Assembly: GCA_016190945.1 (NCBI GenBank)
Contig: JACPPO010000025.1
Span: 1 to 50,316 of the forward strand
Length of the DNA: 50,316 nt
From: Acidobacteriota bacterium
GTDB lineage: Bacteria; Acidobacteriota; Vicinamibacteria; Vicinamibacterales; UBA2999
Reading direction: 5' to 3'
Both the position numbers and the translations under genes were made by a program. The first letter of the stretch is position 1. Every line of letters starts with the position of its first letter. Under the pieces are notes generated by a model, which worked only from the letters and a program-made list of their open reading frames with translations, searched no databases and had not been told where the DNA came from. This document shows, one piece after another, positions 7,460 through 15,079 of the stretch.

Positions 7460-8689
7460 ATGGTGAAGCGGCGCTTGGCGATTCCCATCCTCGCGGCAGC
7501 GTTGCTCGTGCTCGGGCTGCTGGCATGGTTGCGCGCCGGAGACTCCGAGGAAGCGAGCGCCGCCGGCGAAGTCATCGTGGTTGCGCCGCGGACATTCTCG
7601 AGCACTGTGGTCGCTGTCGGCGCCGTGAAGCCGCGCATCGGATCGGAAGTGCGCGTCGGCTCCCGCATCTCCGGCCGGGTCTGGAAGCTGCGGGCGAATA
7701 TTGGCGACCGGGTCGAGCAGGGGCAGATTATCGCGGAGCTGGAAACGGCGGAGCTGGATGCGCTTATCGCCCAGCGTCGCGCCGAGCTGAAGCTCGCCGA
7801 GGCGAAGCTCGCGGCGTTCGCGACCCTTTCGCCGGAGGAGGAGGCGCGAGCCAGGGCCGACCTCATGCGCTTCGAGGCGGAGGTGACGCTCACGGCGGAG
7901 GAGCTGGCGCGGCAGCAGGCGCTGCTCGAGCGAAAGCTTGCACCGCGTGCCGTGGCCGACGCGGCGCGGGACCGGGACGCGGTGGCCAAGGCCGAGCTCG
8001 AATCGGCCCGCCGGACGCTGGAGTTGGTGCGCGCCGGACACACGGAGGGACGCAAGCAGGCTGAGGCCGACGTCGAGCGCGCCCGCGCCGCACTCGAGAG
8101 CGCCGCGGTGGACCGATCGTTCACGGTCCTGCGATCGCCAATCGCGGGCGTCATCGCGTCGGTCGCGACGCAGGAGGGCGAGACGGTCGCGGCGGGCCTG
8201 AACGCCCCAACTTTCGTCACCGTCGTCGATCTCGAACGCCTTCAGGTGAACGCGTACGTCGATGAGGTGGATATCGGCAAGATCGAGACGGGGCAGCGCG
8301 CCGCGTTCACCGTGGATGCGTTTCCCGCGCGCGACTTCCACGGTCGTGTGGCCGCCATCTATCCCACCGCGACCATTCAGGACAACGTCGTAAAGTACAT
8401 CGTGGCGCTCGACATCGACGGCGCGTACGCAGGGCTGCTTCGCCCGGAGATGACGGCCAGCGTTCGTATCGAGCTGGACGCGAGGACCGCGCTGACCGTA
8501 CCGGTCCGCGCCGTCCGCCAGGACGCCGGCCGGAGCGTGGTCGATGTGGTCAACGGCGACCGGCTCGAAGTGCGTCCCGTTCGAGTGGGTTGGCGCGACG
8601 GGCCGTGGGCGGAAGTTACCGACGGGCTCGTGGAGGGAGAGCGTATCCTGGTGAAGGTTTCCGTCACGAGCGGGGAGGAGCAACGATGA
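7460..8689 (+). CDS. HlyD/MacA-type periplasmic efflux adaptor
   Basis: A 409-aa membrane-fusion protein. An N-terminal anchor (about 5-23, LAIPILAAALLVLGLLAW) is followed by the first lipoyl half (SRISGRVWKLRANIGDRVEQ), a long alpha-helical hairpin (about 105-215, rich in Ala/Glu/Arg), the second lipoyl half (SPIAGVIASVATQEGETVAA) and the beta-barrel and membrane-proximal domains. It bridges the inner-membrane permeases to an outer-membrane channel; no TolC-type gene is present here. ATG at 7460 follows GGGAG, with GTG at 7463 as an alternative. Its TGA overlaps the next ATG by 4 nt. First gene of a four-gene efflux operon. Confidence 0.9.
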   Translation: MVKRRLAIPILAAALLVLGLLAWLRAGDSEEASAAGEVIVVAPRTFSSTVVAVGAVKPRIGSEVRVGSRISGRVWKLRANIGDRVEQGQIIAELETAELDALIAQRRAELKLAEAKLAAFATLSPEEEARARADLMRFEAEVTLTAEELARQQALLERKLAPRAVADAARDRDAVAKAELESARRTLELVRAGHTEGRKQAEADVERARAALESAAVDRSFTVLRSPIAGVIASVATQEGETVAAGLNAPTFVTVVDLERLQVNAYVDEVDIGKIETGQRAAFTVDAFPARDFHGRVAAIYPTATIQDNVVKYIVALDIDGAYAGLLRPEMTASVRIELDARTALTVPVRAVRQDAGRSVVDVVNGDRLEVRPVRVGWRDGPWAEVTDGLVEGERILVKVSVTSGEEQR

Positions 8690-9918
8690 ATCGATCTCAG
8701 CGTATTGCCCGGGATGTCCTCGTCTCTTTGTCGGCGCAGCGAAGCCGTGTGCTGCTGATGATGCTCGGCCTCACGGTCGGCGTGGCCGTGCTGTCCGCGG
8801 TCATCGTCATCGGCCAGGGAACCCGCGAGCGGATCATGGGGCTCGTGGAGAAGCACGGCCTCGACATGGTGATGGTTCGTGCCGGCGGCGACGTGCAGAT
8901 CTTCGCGCCGCAGTCGGATCGAGGCCTCGCTTCGCTCGTCGAAGCCGACGCGCGCGCCGTCGAGGCCGAGGTGCCGTACGTCGACCTGGTGAGCGCCGTG
9001 CAGAACCAGCGCGGGATCAGCGTGGTGTACGAAGATCGCTCCGTGATTACGCGGGCGTTCGGCGTCGAGCCCACCTGGCTGGCGATTCGCCACCGTGATG
9101 TGGCCGAGGGCGAGTTCCTGTCGGAGTCCGACATGGCGGCGATGGCGCGCGTCGCGGTGCTCGGTGTCAAGGTGACCCGTGCGCTCTTTCCCGAGGGCGG
9201 CGCCGTGGGGCGCACCGTTCGCGTCAACAACGATCCGTACACGGTGAAGGGCGTCTTCATCGAGTTGGGCACGGACGCGGCCGGAGTCGACGACTGGGAC
9301 GATCGCATCGTCGTGCCGCTGACGACCTCGGCCAGACGGCTGTTCAACCGGCCGTACCTCGAGCAGATCGTGTTTCGCGTGACCGACGTGCGGCGTGTGC
9401 CCGAGACCGCCGAGCGCGTTCGCAACCTGCTGGCCGTGCGGCACGGCATCGGTCCCGGGCAGCCGGCTGACTTTTTCGTGCGGGAGCCCGAGGATGTCGA
9501 AGGCGCAGCGCTCGAAACCACGTCGACGCTCTCGGCCCTGCTGCTCGCCATCTCCGTCGTCGCGCTCGTCGTGGGAGGGCTGGTCATCATGAACCTGATG
9601 CTCGCGTCCGTGTCGCAACGCTCGCGCGAAATCGGCCTGCGCCGCTCGATGGGCGCGCGGGCTTCGGACATTTCGCGCCAGTTCCTCCTCGAGGCACTGT
9701 TCGTCGCGCTCGCGGGCGGCGCCGTCGGCGTCGCGGCGGGCACAGTCATCGCCGCCGCATTGGGCGCCGCCGGCATCGCCAGCAGCCGGATCACGTGGGT
9801 ACCGTTTGCGGTCGCGTTGGTCGCCTGCGCGGCGATCGGCGTGGTGTTCGGGATCCATCCGGCGCGGAACGCCGCGCGCGTGGATCCCGCGGCGTCGCTG
9901 CGCGGGCGAGCCGCCTGA
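8686..9918 (+). CDS. MacB-like ABC permease 1 of the efflux operon
   Basis: 410 aa from ATG 8686 (GGGGAGGAG upstream; ATGA overlap with the adaptor). It has an N-terminal membrane segment (RVLLMMLGLTVGVAVLSAV), a MacB-type periplasmic core (about 45-265) and a C-terminal FtsX domain with three membrane helices and the conserved cytoplasmic motif SQRSREIGLRRSMGARASDI. It lacks a fused ATPase domain, so it depends on the separate ATPase encoded 22 nt downstream. It is paired with a second, different permease two genes on, suggesting a heterodimeric channel as in LolCDE or YknXYZ-type systems. Substrate unknown; macrolides, peptides and lipids are all possible for the family. Confidence 0.9.
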   Translation: MNRSQRIARDVLVSLSAQRSRVLLMMLGLTVGVAVLSAVIVIGQGTRERIMGLVEKHGLDMVMVRAGGDVQIFAPQSDRGLASLVEADARAVEAEVPYVDLVSAVQNQRGISVVYEDRSVITRAFGVEPTWLAIRHRDVAEGEFLSESDMAAMARVAVLGVKVTRALFPEGGAVGRTVRVNNDPYTVKGVFIELGTDAAGVDDWDDRIVVPLTTSARRLFNRPYLEQIVFRVTDVRRVPETAERVRNLLAVRHGIGPGQPADFFVREPEDVEGAALETTSTLSALLLAISVVALVVGGLVIMNLMLASVSQRSREIGLRRSMGARASDISRQFLLEALFVALAGGAVGVAAGTVIAAALGAAGIASSRITWVPFAVALVACAAIGVVFGIHPARNAARVDPAASLRGRAA

Positions 9919-9940
9919 TCGGTCGCAGGTGGAACCAGCC

Positions 9941-10660
9941 ATGATCGAGGTGGACGGTCTGACACGACTCTATCGGAGAGGCACGCTCGAGACGCAGGTC
10001 CTCAAGGGGGTCTCCTTCCGCGTGCGGCGCGGCGAGTTCGTCGTCATCATGGGACGATCCGGGTCGGGCAAGTCGACGCTGCTCAATATCCTCGGGCTGC
10101 TGGACCGGCCCGATGGTGGACGCTACCTCCTCGATGGCGCCGACCTCTCCGGCGCGGACGACGACGCCCGCTCCGCGGCGCGAAATCGGAAGCTGGGCTT
10201 CGTCTTTCAGCAGTTCCACCTGCTGGAGCGCGCCTCGGCGCTGCGGAACGTCACGCTGCCCCTGCTCTACGCCGAGCAAGACTCCGGCGATTCCACGGAA
10301 CGAGCCGAGCGGGCGCTCCAGGCCGTGGGGCTGACCCATCGGCCGCGCCACCTGCCGAGTGAGCTGTCCGGGGGCGAGCAGCAGCGCGTTGCCATCGCGC
10401 GCGCCCTCATTAACGATCCGGCGGTGATCCTGGCGGACGAGCCCACCGGCAACCTCGACGCGCAGAATGGGCGGGAGATTCTGGAGATCTTCCGGCACCT
10501 GGTCGACGGCGGCCGCACCCTCGTGCTGGTCACGCACGACCGAGCCGTCGCGGAGCGCGGCGATCGGGTCCTGGTGCTCGACGATGGCCGGATCGTCGGC
10601 GAGGAGGCAGTCCCGACGCCCGCGGCCGGTACGCGCTCGGACGCGGCCGGGGCCGTGTGA
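9941..10660 (+). CDS. LolD/MacB-type ABC ATPase of the efflux operon
   Basis: 239 aa starting MIEVDGLTRLYRRGTLETQV. Walker A is GRSGSGKST, the signature is LSGGEQQRVAIARAL, Walker B is VILADEPTGNLD and the switch His lies in VLVTHD. The track ORF begins upstream inside the previous gene; ATG 9941 matches the family N-terminus. The stop overlaps the GTG of the second permease (GTGA). It energises the two flanking MacB-like permeases. The C-terminal tail after GRIVGEEA is a short non-conserved extension. Confidence 0.92.
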   Translation: MIEVDGLTRLYRRGTLETQVLKGVSFRVRRGEFVVIMGRSGSGKSTLLNILGLLDRPDGGRYLLDGADLSGADDDARSAARNRKLGFVFQQFHLLERASALRNVTLPLLYAEQDSGDSTERAERALQAVGLTHRPRHLPSELSGGEQQRVAIARALINDPAVILADEPTGNLDAQNGREILEIFRHLVDGGRTLVLVTHDRAVAERGDRVLVLDDGRIVGEEAVPTPAAGTRSDAAGAV

Positions 10661-11904
10661 GCGCCGGGCGGCGCCGCCGGCACCGCCAGCTCGCGCGGGG
10701 CCTCGTCCTTTCGCTTCAGCTTCTGGCGGCCCACAGGCTGCGCACCGCGCTCAGCGTGTCAGGCCTTCTGGTCGGCGTGGCCGCGGTGATCGTGATGGTC
10801 GCCATCGGCGAAGGGGCGGAGCGTCGTGTGCTGGAACGCGTGCAGGGGATGGGCACCAATCTGCTCGTCGTGAGCGCCGCGCCCGCGCAGCGTGTGGTGG
10901 GGCGGCCACGGCAGGTTCCTGTCCACACGATGCTGCGTGCGGCCGACGCCGAGGCCATCGAGCGGGAGAGCACGCTTGCCGTGGCGGCCGCGCCAGCCGT
11001 CAACCGGTCGATGGTCGTGCGCTGGGAAGGAGTGAATACCACCACGATGGTGACGGGGACCACGACCCGGGGACTCGGCATCCGGAACATCTCGGCCGCC
11101 TCGGGCCGCGTCTTCGACGACGAGGACGACCACGAGCGTCGGCGCGTGGCACTCCTCGGCCCCACCGTCGTGCGGAGCCTGTTCGCCGCCGCCAATCCAG
11201 TCGGACGCGTTGTCCGGGTCGGGAACGTGCCCTTCGACGTGGTTGGCGTCACGCGGGCGCGCGGCGTCGATGCCGTCGGGGTCGACCTGGACGACATCAT
11301 GCTCGTTCCATTTGAAACGGCGACGCGCCGGTTGCTCAACATTCCGTACGTGCACACGCTGTTTATTCAGGCGCGGAGCACCGCGGATCTCGTCGCCCTC
11401 GAGCACGAGGTCCGGGAGATTCTGCACGGTCGCTATGGAGGCCGGTCGGGAATGCTCGCCCCGTTCGTCATTCAGAACCAGGCGACACTCCTGCGCACCG
11501 AGCGCGGGGCCGCGCAAGCCATGAACCAGCTCGTCGTGGGGGTCGCGCTTCTGGCGCTGCTCGCGGGCGGAATCGGCATCCTGGCCGTGATGCTGATCTC
11601 CGTGCGCGAGCGCACCCGCGAAATCGGGCTGCGCCGCGCGCTCGGCGCGAAGCGACGGGATATTCAGATCCAGTTCGTCCTCGAATCCGCCATGCTGGCG
11701 GCCGGCGGCGGGTTGGCGGGTGTGATCGCCGGGCTTGCGGCGGCCGGCGGCGCTGCTTTGCTGGGCCCCTGGGATCTGGTCATGTCCTGGCGCGCGGCCG
11801 CCCTGGGACTGGCCTGTTCGACGATCCTCGGCCTTGTCATCGGCGCGCTCCCCGCCGCGCGTGCGGCGCGGCTCGAGCCGATCGCGGCGTTGCGAGCCGA
11901 GTGA
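10657..11904 (+). CDS. MacB-like ABC permease 2 of the efflux operon
   Basis: 415 aa from GTG 10657, overlapping the ATPase stop. It has the same architecture as permease 1: a basic N-terminus, a membrane helix (LRTALSVSGLLVGVAAVIVM), a periplasmic core and a C-terminal FtsX domain with the motif RERTREIGLRRALGAKRRDI. Sequence similarity to permease 1 is limited to these core motifs, so the two are likely distinct subunits of a heterodimer, not a recent duplication. Last gene of the operon; a tRNA-3'-like sequence follows within 75-95 nt. Confidence 0.9.
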   Translation: MSAGRRRRHRQLARGLVLSLQLLAAHRLRTALSVSGLLVGVAAVIVMVAIGEGAERRVLERVQGMGTNLLVVSAAPAQRVVGRPRQVPVHTMLRAADAEAIERESTLAVAAAPAVNRSMVVRWEGVNTTTMVTGTTTRGLGIRNISAASGRVFDDEDDHERRRVALLGPTVVRSLFAAANPVGRVVRVGNVPFDVVGVTRARGVDAVGVDLDDIMLVPFETATRRLLNIPYVHTLFIQARSTADLVALEHEVREILHGRYGGRSGMLAPFVIQNQATLLRTERGAAQAMNQLVVGVALLALLAGGIGILAVMLISVRERTREIGLRRALGAKRRDIQIQFVLESAMLAAGGGLAGVIAGLAAAGGAALLGPWDLVMSWRAAALGLACSTILGLVIGALPAARAARLEPIAALRAE

Positions 11905-11977
11905 TCGGCCAGCCTTCACCAGGCAGTTGAACGGTACCCGTAAACGGCGAGAGCCAAGACAGGGTTACGCAAGGGAG

Positions 11978-11998
11978 CGAATTCCCGTACCGGTACCA
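11978..11998 (+). repeat. Second copy of the tRNA 3'-end core
   Basis: This 21-nt stretch matches 6252-6272 at 20 of 21 positions and again ends in GTACCGGTACCA. The preceding bases form only a degenerate T-arm (GGGA-GCGAAT-TCCC). Together the two copies bracket the nucleotidyltransferase pair and the efflux operon in direct orientation, as attL/attR scars of a tRNA-targeting element would. Confidence 0.45.
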
Positions 11999-12010
11999 CC
12001 TTCCCGCACG

Positions 12011-12026
12011 CCAATCTTTCAGTAAT
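12011..12026 (+). promoter_or_regulatory. CCAAT-N6-GTAAT repeat resembling the 4986 operator
   Basis: AATCTTTCAGTAATT here matches AATCTTTCGGTAATT at 4988-5002 at 14 of 15 positions and keeps the 11-bp period. It lies in a gap between the ends of the efflux operon and cyaY, with no intact gene to control. It may be left from a lost winged-helix regulator gene. Confidence 0.3.
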
Positions 12027-12078
12027 TGTGAGGCCCGAGCACCTCGCGCGGTTCACCGATTCGAAGTCTCCGGCTACC

Positions 12079-12396
12079 TCACTGCCGGCGCAGGTGTTCG
12101 CGTGCCAGCCGATCGAGCAACGCGGCGAGCGGCTCGCCGTCGAGCGTGAAGGCCGAGGCGTCGCCGGCCCAGGACAGCTTGTAGCTGCGCGACATCGCCG
12201 ACACCCAGACCTGCCGGACCGGAGCATTGGGACTGACCACGAACTTGGCGGGGGCGGGGTCTTCGAAGATGACTTGCAGGACGCCGTTCTGCAGCTCGAC
12301 CTCGAAGCCTTCCCGATCCGCGAGCGGCAGCAGGGCACGCTGCGCCTGCTCGAGCGCTCGATCGGCCTCAAGGCGGAAGTCCTGCTCGCTCAGCAT
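12079..12396 (-). CDS. cyaY: Iron donor protein CyaY (bacterial frataxin)
   Basis: 105 aa, the usual frataxin length. An N-terminal helix (MLSEQDFRLEADRALEQAQR) precedes the antiparallel sheet, with GVLQVIFEDPAPAKFVVSPN and the family-typical tryptophan strand RQVWVSAMSRSYKLSW, then a C-terminal helix (LAALLDRLAREHL). Frataxins bind Fe and modulate cysteine desulfurase IscS during Fe-S cluster assembly in the cytosol. The first helix has fewer acidic residues than E. coli CyaY. No isc genes are adjacent. It follows the VWFA gene on the same strand by 46 nt and may be co-transcribed. Confidence 0.8.
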   Translation of the reverse strand: MLSEQDFRLEADRALEQAQRALLPLADREGFEVELQNGVLQVIFEDPAPAKFVVSPNAPVRQVWVSAMSRSYKLSWAGDASAFTLDGEPLAALLDRLAREHLRRQ

Positions 12397-12442
12397 GGTA
12401 TCGGGCGGGTCCGAAGAGCAGGACCCGGCTTACGTACGAACA

Positions 12443-13342
12443 TCATTCAGGACTCGTCAGGCGATCGGGCGAGGCGATGTAGGTCCTGCGCGCCCGCGCG
12501 TTCATGCCGGGCTGCTTCATGCGGACGACAAGCTTGTGCTCGCGGCCGTCGAGCGCCGCGGGCGTGAAGCCGAGCGTGTACTGGCTGTGCAGTTCCTGCG
12601 CCACGCGACTGAACGTTGGTCCCAGGTCGTCGGTCTTTTCCAACTCGAAGTATCCGCCGCCGGTCTCATCCGCGAGCCTGCGCAGCCCCCGGTCGGGCCG
12701 CGTGCGGACCTGGCGCTGGCCGTTGAAGTACTGGGACTCGAGCCCGATGGCGTAGATCATCGTCTCTTCGTCGCGCGCGCGATCGAGCACGTCGCCCATC
12801 CCGACGCGGCTGGCCGTGTCATCGCCATCCGTGAACGCGAGGACAACCTTGCGCCCCTCCACGCCCCGCAGCATGGCGATGCTTTCGTTGACCGCGTCGT
12901 AGAGCCGCGTCGGATTGCCGAACTGCAGGTCCTCGAGCGCGAAGATCAAGTCATCGCGATCGCTCGTGAACGTTCCGCTGAACTGGATCTTGTCGCTGAA
13001 CGATCCGACCTGCCCCTTGTCGGCCGGCAGCATCCGCAGGATGAACTGCTCCGCGGCCGCCTGGAGCCGATCGAGATTCGCCGTCATGCTCGCGCTGTAA
13101 TCCAACATGACGACAACCGTGAACGGCTGGACCTCGTTCTGAAAGAAGGTGATCTCCTGCGGCTTGCCGTTATCAAGGATCGTGAACTCCTCCTGCTCCA
13201 GTCCGGGAACCAGCCGGCCCTGCGCGTCAGTGACCGTGGTCACCACGGGAACGATCCGTGTGCCGGACCGAAACGTCGGCCCCTGGGCGATGGTGATGGA
13301 CGCCGCCGGAAGAACGAGCAGGGATATCAGCACCGATCGCAT
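12443..13342 (-). CDS. VWFA-domain protein, Acidobacterial type
   Basis: 299 aa. A signal peptide (MRSVLISLLVLPAASITIAQ) is followed by the short pre-domain PTFRSGTRIVPVVTTVTDAQ, then a von Willebrand A domain with a MIDAS motif (MLDYSASM, DxSxS) and the distal Thr/Asp region (FTDGDD). The family corresponds to the VWFA-related Acidobacterial domain proteins, thought to be secreted or envelope-attached; function unknown. ATG at 13342 is chosen because the signal peptide starts there and a TAAGCT -10 box lies 7 nt upstream; the track ORF adds 122 antisense-like residues. Confidence 0.85.
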   Translation of the reverse strand: MRSVLISLLVLPAASITIAQGPTFRSGTRIVPVVTTVTDAQGRLVPGLEQEEFTILDNGKPQEITFFQNEVQPFTVVVMLDYSASMTANLDRLQAAAEQFILRMLPADKGQVGSFSDKIQFSGTFTSDRDDLIFALEDLQFGNPTRLYDAVNESIAMLRGVEGRKVVLAFTDGDDTASRVGMGDVLDRARDEETMIYAIGLESQYFNGQRQVRTRPDRGLRRLADETGGGYFELEKTDDLGPTFSRVAQELHSQYTLGFTPAALDGREHKLVVRMKQPGMNARARRTYIASPDRLTSPE

Positions 13343-13349
13343 ATGACCG

Positions 13350-13397
13350 AGCTTAGCAACGATTGTTCCGCGGAGTAAACCTGCTTGGCGGTAACAT
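13350..13397. promoter_or_regulatory. Bidirectional leaderless promoter region
   Basis: On the minus strand TAAGCT (13350-13355) ends 7 nt before the VWFA ATG. On the plus strand TAACAT (13392-13397) ends 8 nt before the ATG at 13406. The intervening sequence is clearly related to the divergent region at 26548-26605. Confidence 0.5.
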
Positions 13398-13405
13398 TTC
13401 GGGCC

Positions 13406-13687
13406 ATGCGAGTAGCGCGCCGCATCGTTCTGAACTGTTTCCCGGCCATTCCGCTCCATGCCGCCCGGACGACGGACGTCGTGATAGACGCGTCGGGCGC
13501 GCCGGTTGCCGGCGCGGTGGTTACCGCGGGCGGTGCGCCAGCCACGACCGGCGAGGCCGGGTCGTTCGTGCTGCTGGATGGGCCAGATGGACGCGCGCAG
13601 GTGCGCGCGACGGCGCCTGGATTTGCGCCGGCGCCGAGGACCGGTCAGGATGGGCGTGCGGGTCTTCATGCCGTGAGGAGAACGTAA
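13406..13687 (+). CDS. Truncated carboxypeptidase-regulatory-like domain protein
   Basis: 93 aa from ATG 13406. After a weak leader (RIVLNCFPAIPLHAA) it reads VVIDASGAPVAGAVVTAGGA then FVLLDGPDGRAQVRATAPGF, the first beta-sandwich of a CarboxypepD_reg (transthyretin-like) domain. In Acidobacteriota this domain usually opens a TonB-dependent receptor of about 1000 aa. Here it stops after about 70 residues, so the gene is probably a stump of such a receptor. It still has a good -10 box and ends 3 nt before the next ATG. Confidence 0.55.
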   Translation: MRVARRIVLNCFPAIPLHAARTTDVVIDASGAPVAGAVVTAGGAPATTGEAGSFVLLDGPDGRAQVRATAPGFAPAPRTGQDGRAGLHAVRRT

Positions 13688-13690
13688 CCA

Positions 13691-13984
13691 ATGGCCGCAA
13701 CCGTTCATGTCGTGGCGCGTTACCAGGCGAAACCGGGGAAGGAACGTGAGGTGGAGGGGGTTCTCACCGCGTTGGTTGCCCCGTCAAGGCGCGAGATCGG
13801 TTGTTACCAGTACGATCTGCTTCGAAACCCGGCCGACCCGTGCGACTTCTGCTTCGTCGAGCGATGGGGGGATGACAAGGCGGTCGATCAGCACAATGAG
13901 ACCGCGCATGTGAAGAACGCCATCGCGCAGGTGGAGGGGCTGGTGGAGATCCCTCCCGACATCCGGCGCTACTGGATTCTGTGA
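13691..13984 (+). CDS. ABM-domain (quinol monooxygenase-like) protein
   Basis: 97 aa, a single antibiotic-biosynthesis-monooxygenase ferredoxin-like fold: VHVVARYQAKPGKEREVEGV at the start, then GCYQYDLLRNPADPCDFCFV and ERWGDDKAVDQHNETAHVKN. These motifs match YgiN/ABM proteins, small dimeric cofactor-independent oxygenases or related quinone-binding proteins. The start ATG lies 3 nt after the upstream stop. The true substrate cannot be told from sequence. Confidence 0.85.
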   Translation: MAATVHVVARYQAKPGKEREVEGVLTALVAPSRREIGCYQYDLLRNPADPCDFCFVERWGDDKAVDQHNETAHVKNAIAQVEGLVEIPPDIRRYWIL

Positions 13985-14023
13985 CGCAAGTGGCGTGCCT
14001 GCGGGCGGCCCGCTAGATCCCTT

Positions 14024-15079
14024 ATGATGAAGATTCTCGTGAGACTGGTTGCCACCTGCGCCATTCTGCTGGCGCTCGCGTGTTCGGCGCCCGCCCAGCA
14101 GGCGGCTGCCGGACAGAGCGGATCTGACATCGCCGCGCAGGTCGGCGACCGGGCGATTACCGTCAAGGAAGTCGACGACCGGTGGCGCCAGGCGCAGCCT
14201 GCCGAGCATGCCCAAGCGGTTCAGCAGATCTACGACGGCCGCAAGCAGACACTCGACGCGATCGTGGCAGACATGCTGATCGAGCAGGCCGCGAAAGCCA
14301 AAGGCGTCAACGCGGCGCAGTTCACGGAAGCGGAACTGGCGCGCCGCAGCAAGCCGGTGACCGACGGACAGGTTGCGGCCTTCTTCCAGGAGAACCAGGC
14401 GCAGATGCAGGGCCGCGGCATTGAGGCCATGAGCCCGGCCATCCGCCGGTATCTCGAAGAGCAGCAGCGAACTACCGCGTATCAGGCGCTGGTGGCCGAA
14501 CTGCGCAAGGCCGGACCTCCCGTTCGCCAGCTCCTCGATGCGCCGCGGTACCAGGTCGATGTGTCTCCGGACGATCCAGCGCTCGGCGCTGCCAACGCGG
14601 CCGTGACGCTCGTCGAGTTTTCTGACTTTCAGTGTCCGTTCTGTGCCCGCGTGATGCCGACGCTCAAGCGCGTGCACGGCGCGTACGGCGACCGCGTGCG
14701 CATCGTCTGGAAGGATTTCCCGCTGACCTCAATTCACCCGCAGGCTTTCAAGGCGGCCGAGGCAGGACAGTGTGCGAGGGAGCAGGGGAAGTTCTGGGAG
14801 TACCACGATCGGCTCTTTACCAACCAGCAGACGCTCGATCCGGAGTCCCTCAAGAAACACGCCGCCGAGTCAGGGCTGGACGCGGGGAAATTCAATGCCT
14901 GTCTCGACGCGGCAAAGTACGGTGAGCGGGTGCAGGAGCAGATGGGCGTGGGCGCGCGGCTCGGCGTGAGTTCGACGCCCACCGTGTTCGTCAACGGCCG
15001 GTTGGTGAGCGGCGCCCAGCCCTACGAAGTCTTCACGGCGATCATCGACGAAGAGCTGGAGCGAGCTGCGATCAAGTAG
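14024..15079 (+). CDS. DsbA-like thiol oxidoreductase with SurA-like N-terminal region
   Basis: 351 aa, exported (signal MKILVRLVATCAILLALACS). Residues about 35-170 are helical and resemble the SurA/PpiC N-terminal chaperone region (AAQVGDRAITVKEVDDRWRQ, then IVADMLIEQAAKAKGV). Residues about 185-350 form a DsbA-type thioredoxin_4 domain with active site CPFC in VEFSDFQCPFCARVM, a helical insertion and the cis-Pro loop SSTPTVFVNG. It should act on periplasmic disulfides. The Cys in ALAC is not a canonical lipobox. It overlaps the convergent oxidoreductase gene by 8 bp. Confidence 0.85.
   Translation: MMKILVRLVATCAILLALACSAPAQQAAAGQSGSDIAAQVGDRAITVKEVDDRWRQAQPAEHAQAVQQIYDGRKQTLDAIVADMLIEQAAKAKGVNAAQFTEAELARRSKPVTDGQVAAFFQENQAQMQGRGIEAMSPAIRRYLEEQQRTTAYQALVAELRKAGPPVRQLLDAPRYQVDVSPDDPALGAANAAVTLVEFSDFQCPFCARVMPTLKRVHGAYGDRVRIVWKDFPLTSIHPQAFKAAEAGQCAREQGKFWEYHDRLFTNQQTLDPESLKKHAAESGLDAGKFNACLDAAKYGERVQEQMGVGARLGVSSTPTVFVNGRLVSGAQPYEVFTAIIDEELERAAIK

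Noticed and set aside
6427-8220. 597-aa minus-strand ORF across the adaptor gene and the nucleotidyltransferase
   Set aside because: Its first two thirds are antisense to the clear HlyD-type gene and low-complexity Ser/Arg/Ala; only the end is the real nucleotidyltransferase frame, annotated separately.
7397-8683. 428-aa minus-strand ORF
   Set aside because: Antisense shadow of the HlyD adaptor gene with no domain pattern.
8377-9942. 521-aa minus-strand ORF (and the 422-aa ORF 8697-9965)
   Set aside because: Antisense shadows of the MacB-like permease; composition is arginine/histidine-rich, typical of reverse-complement reading in high-G+C genes.
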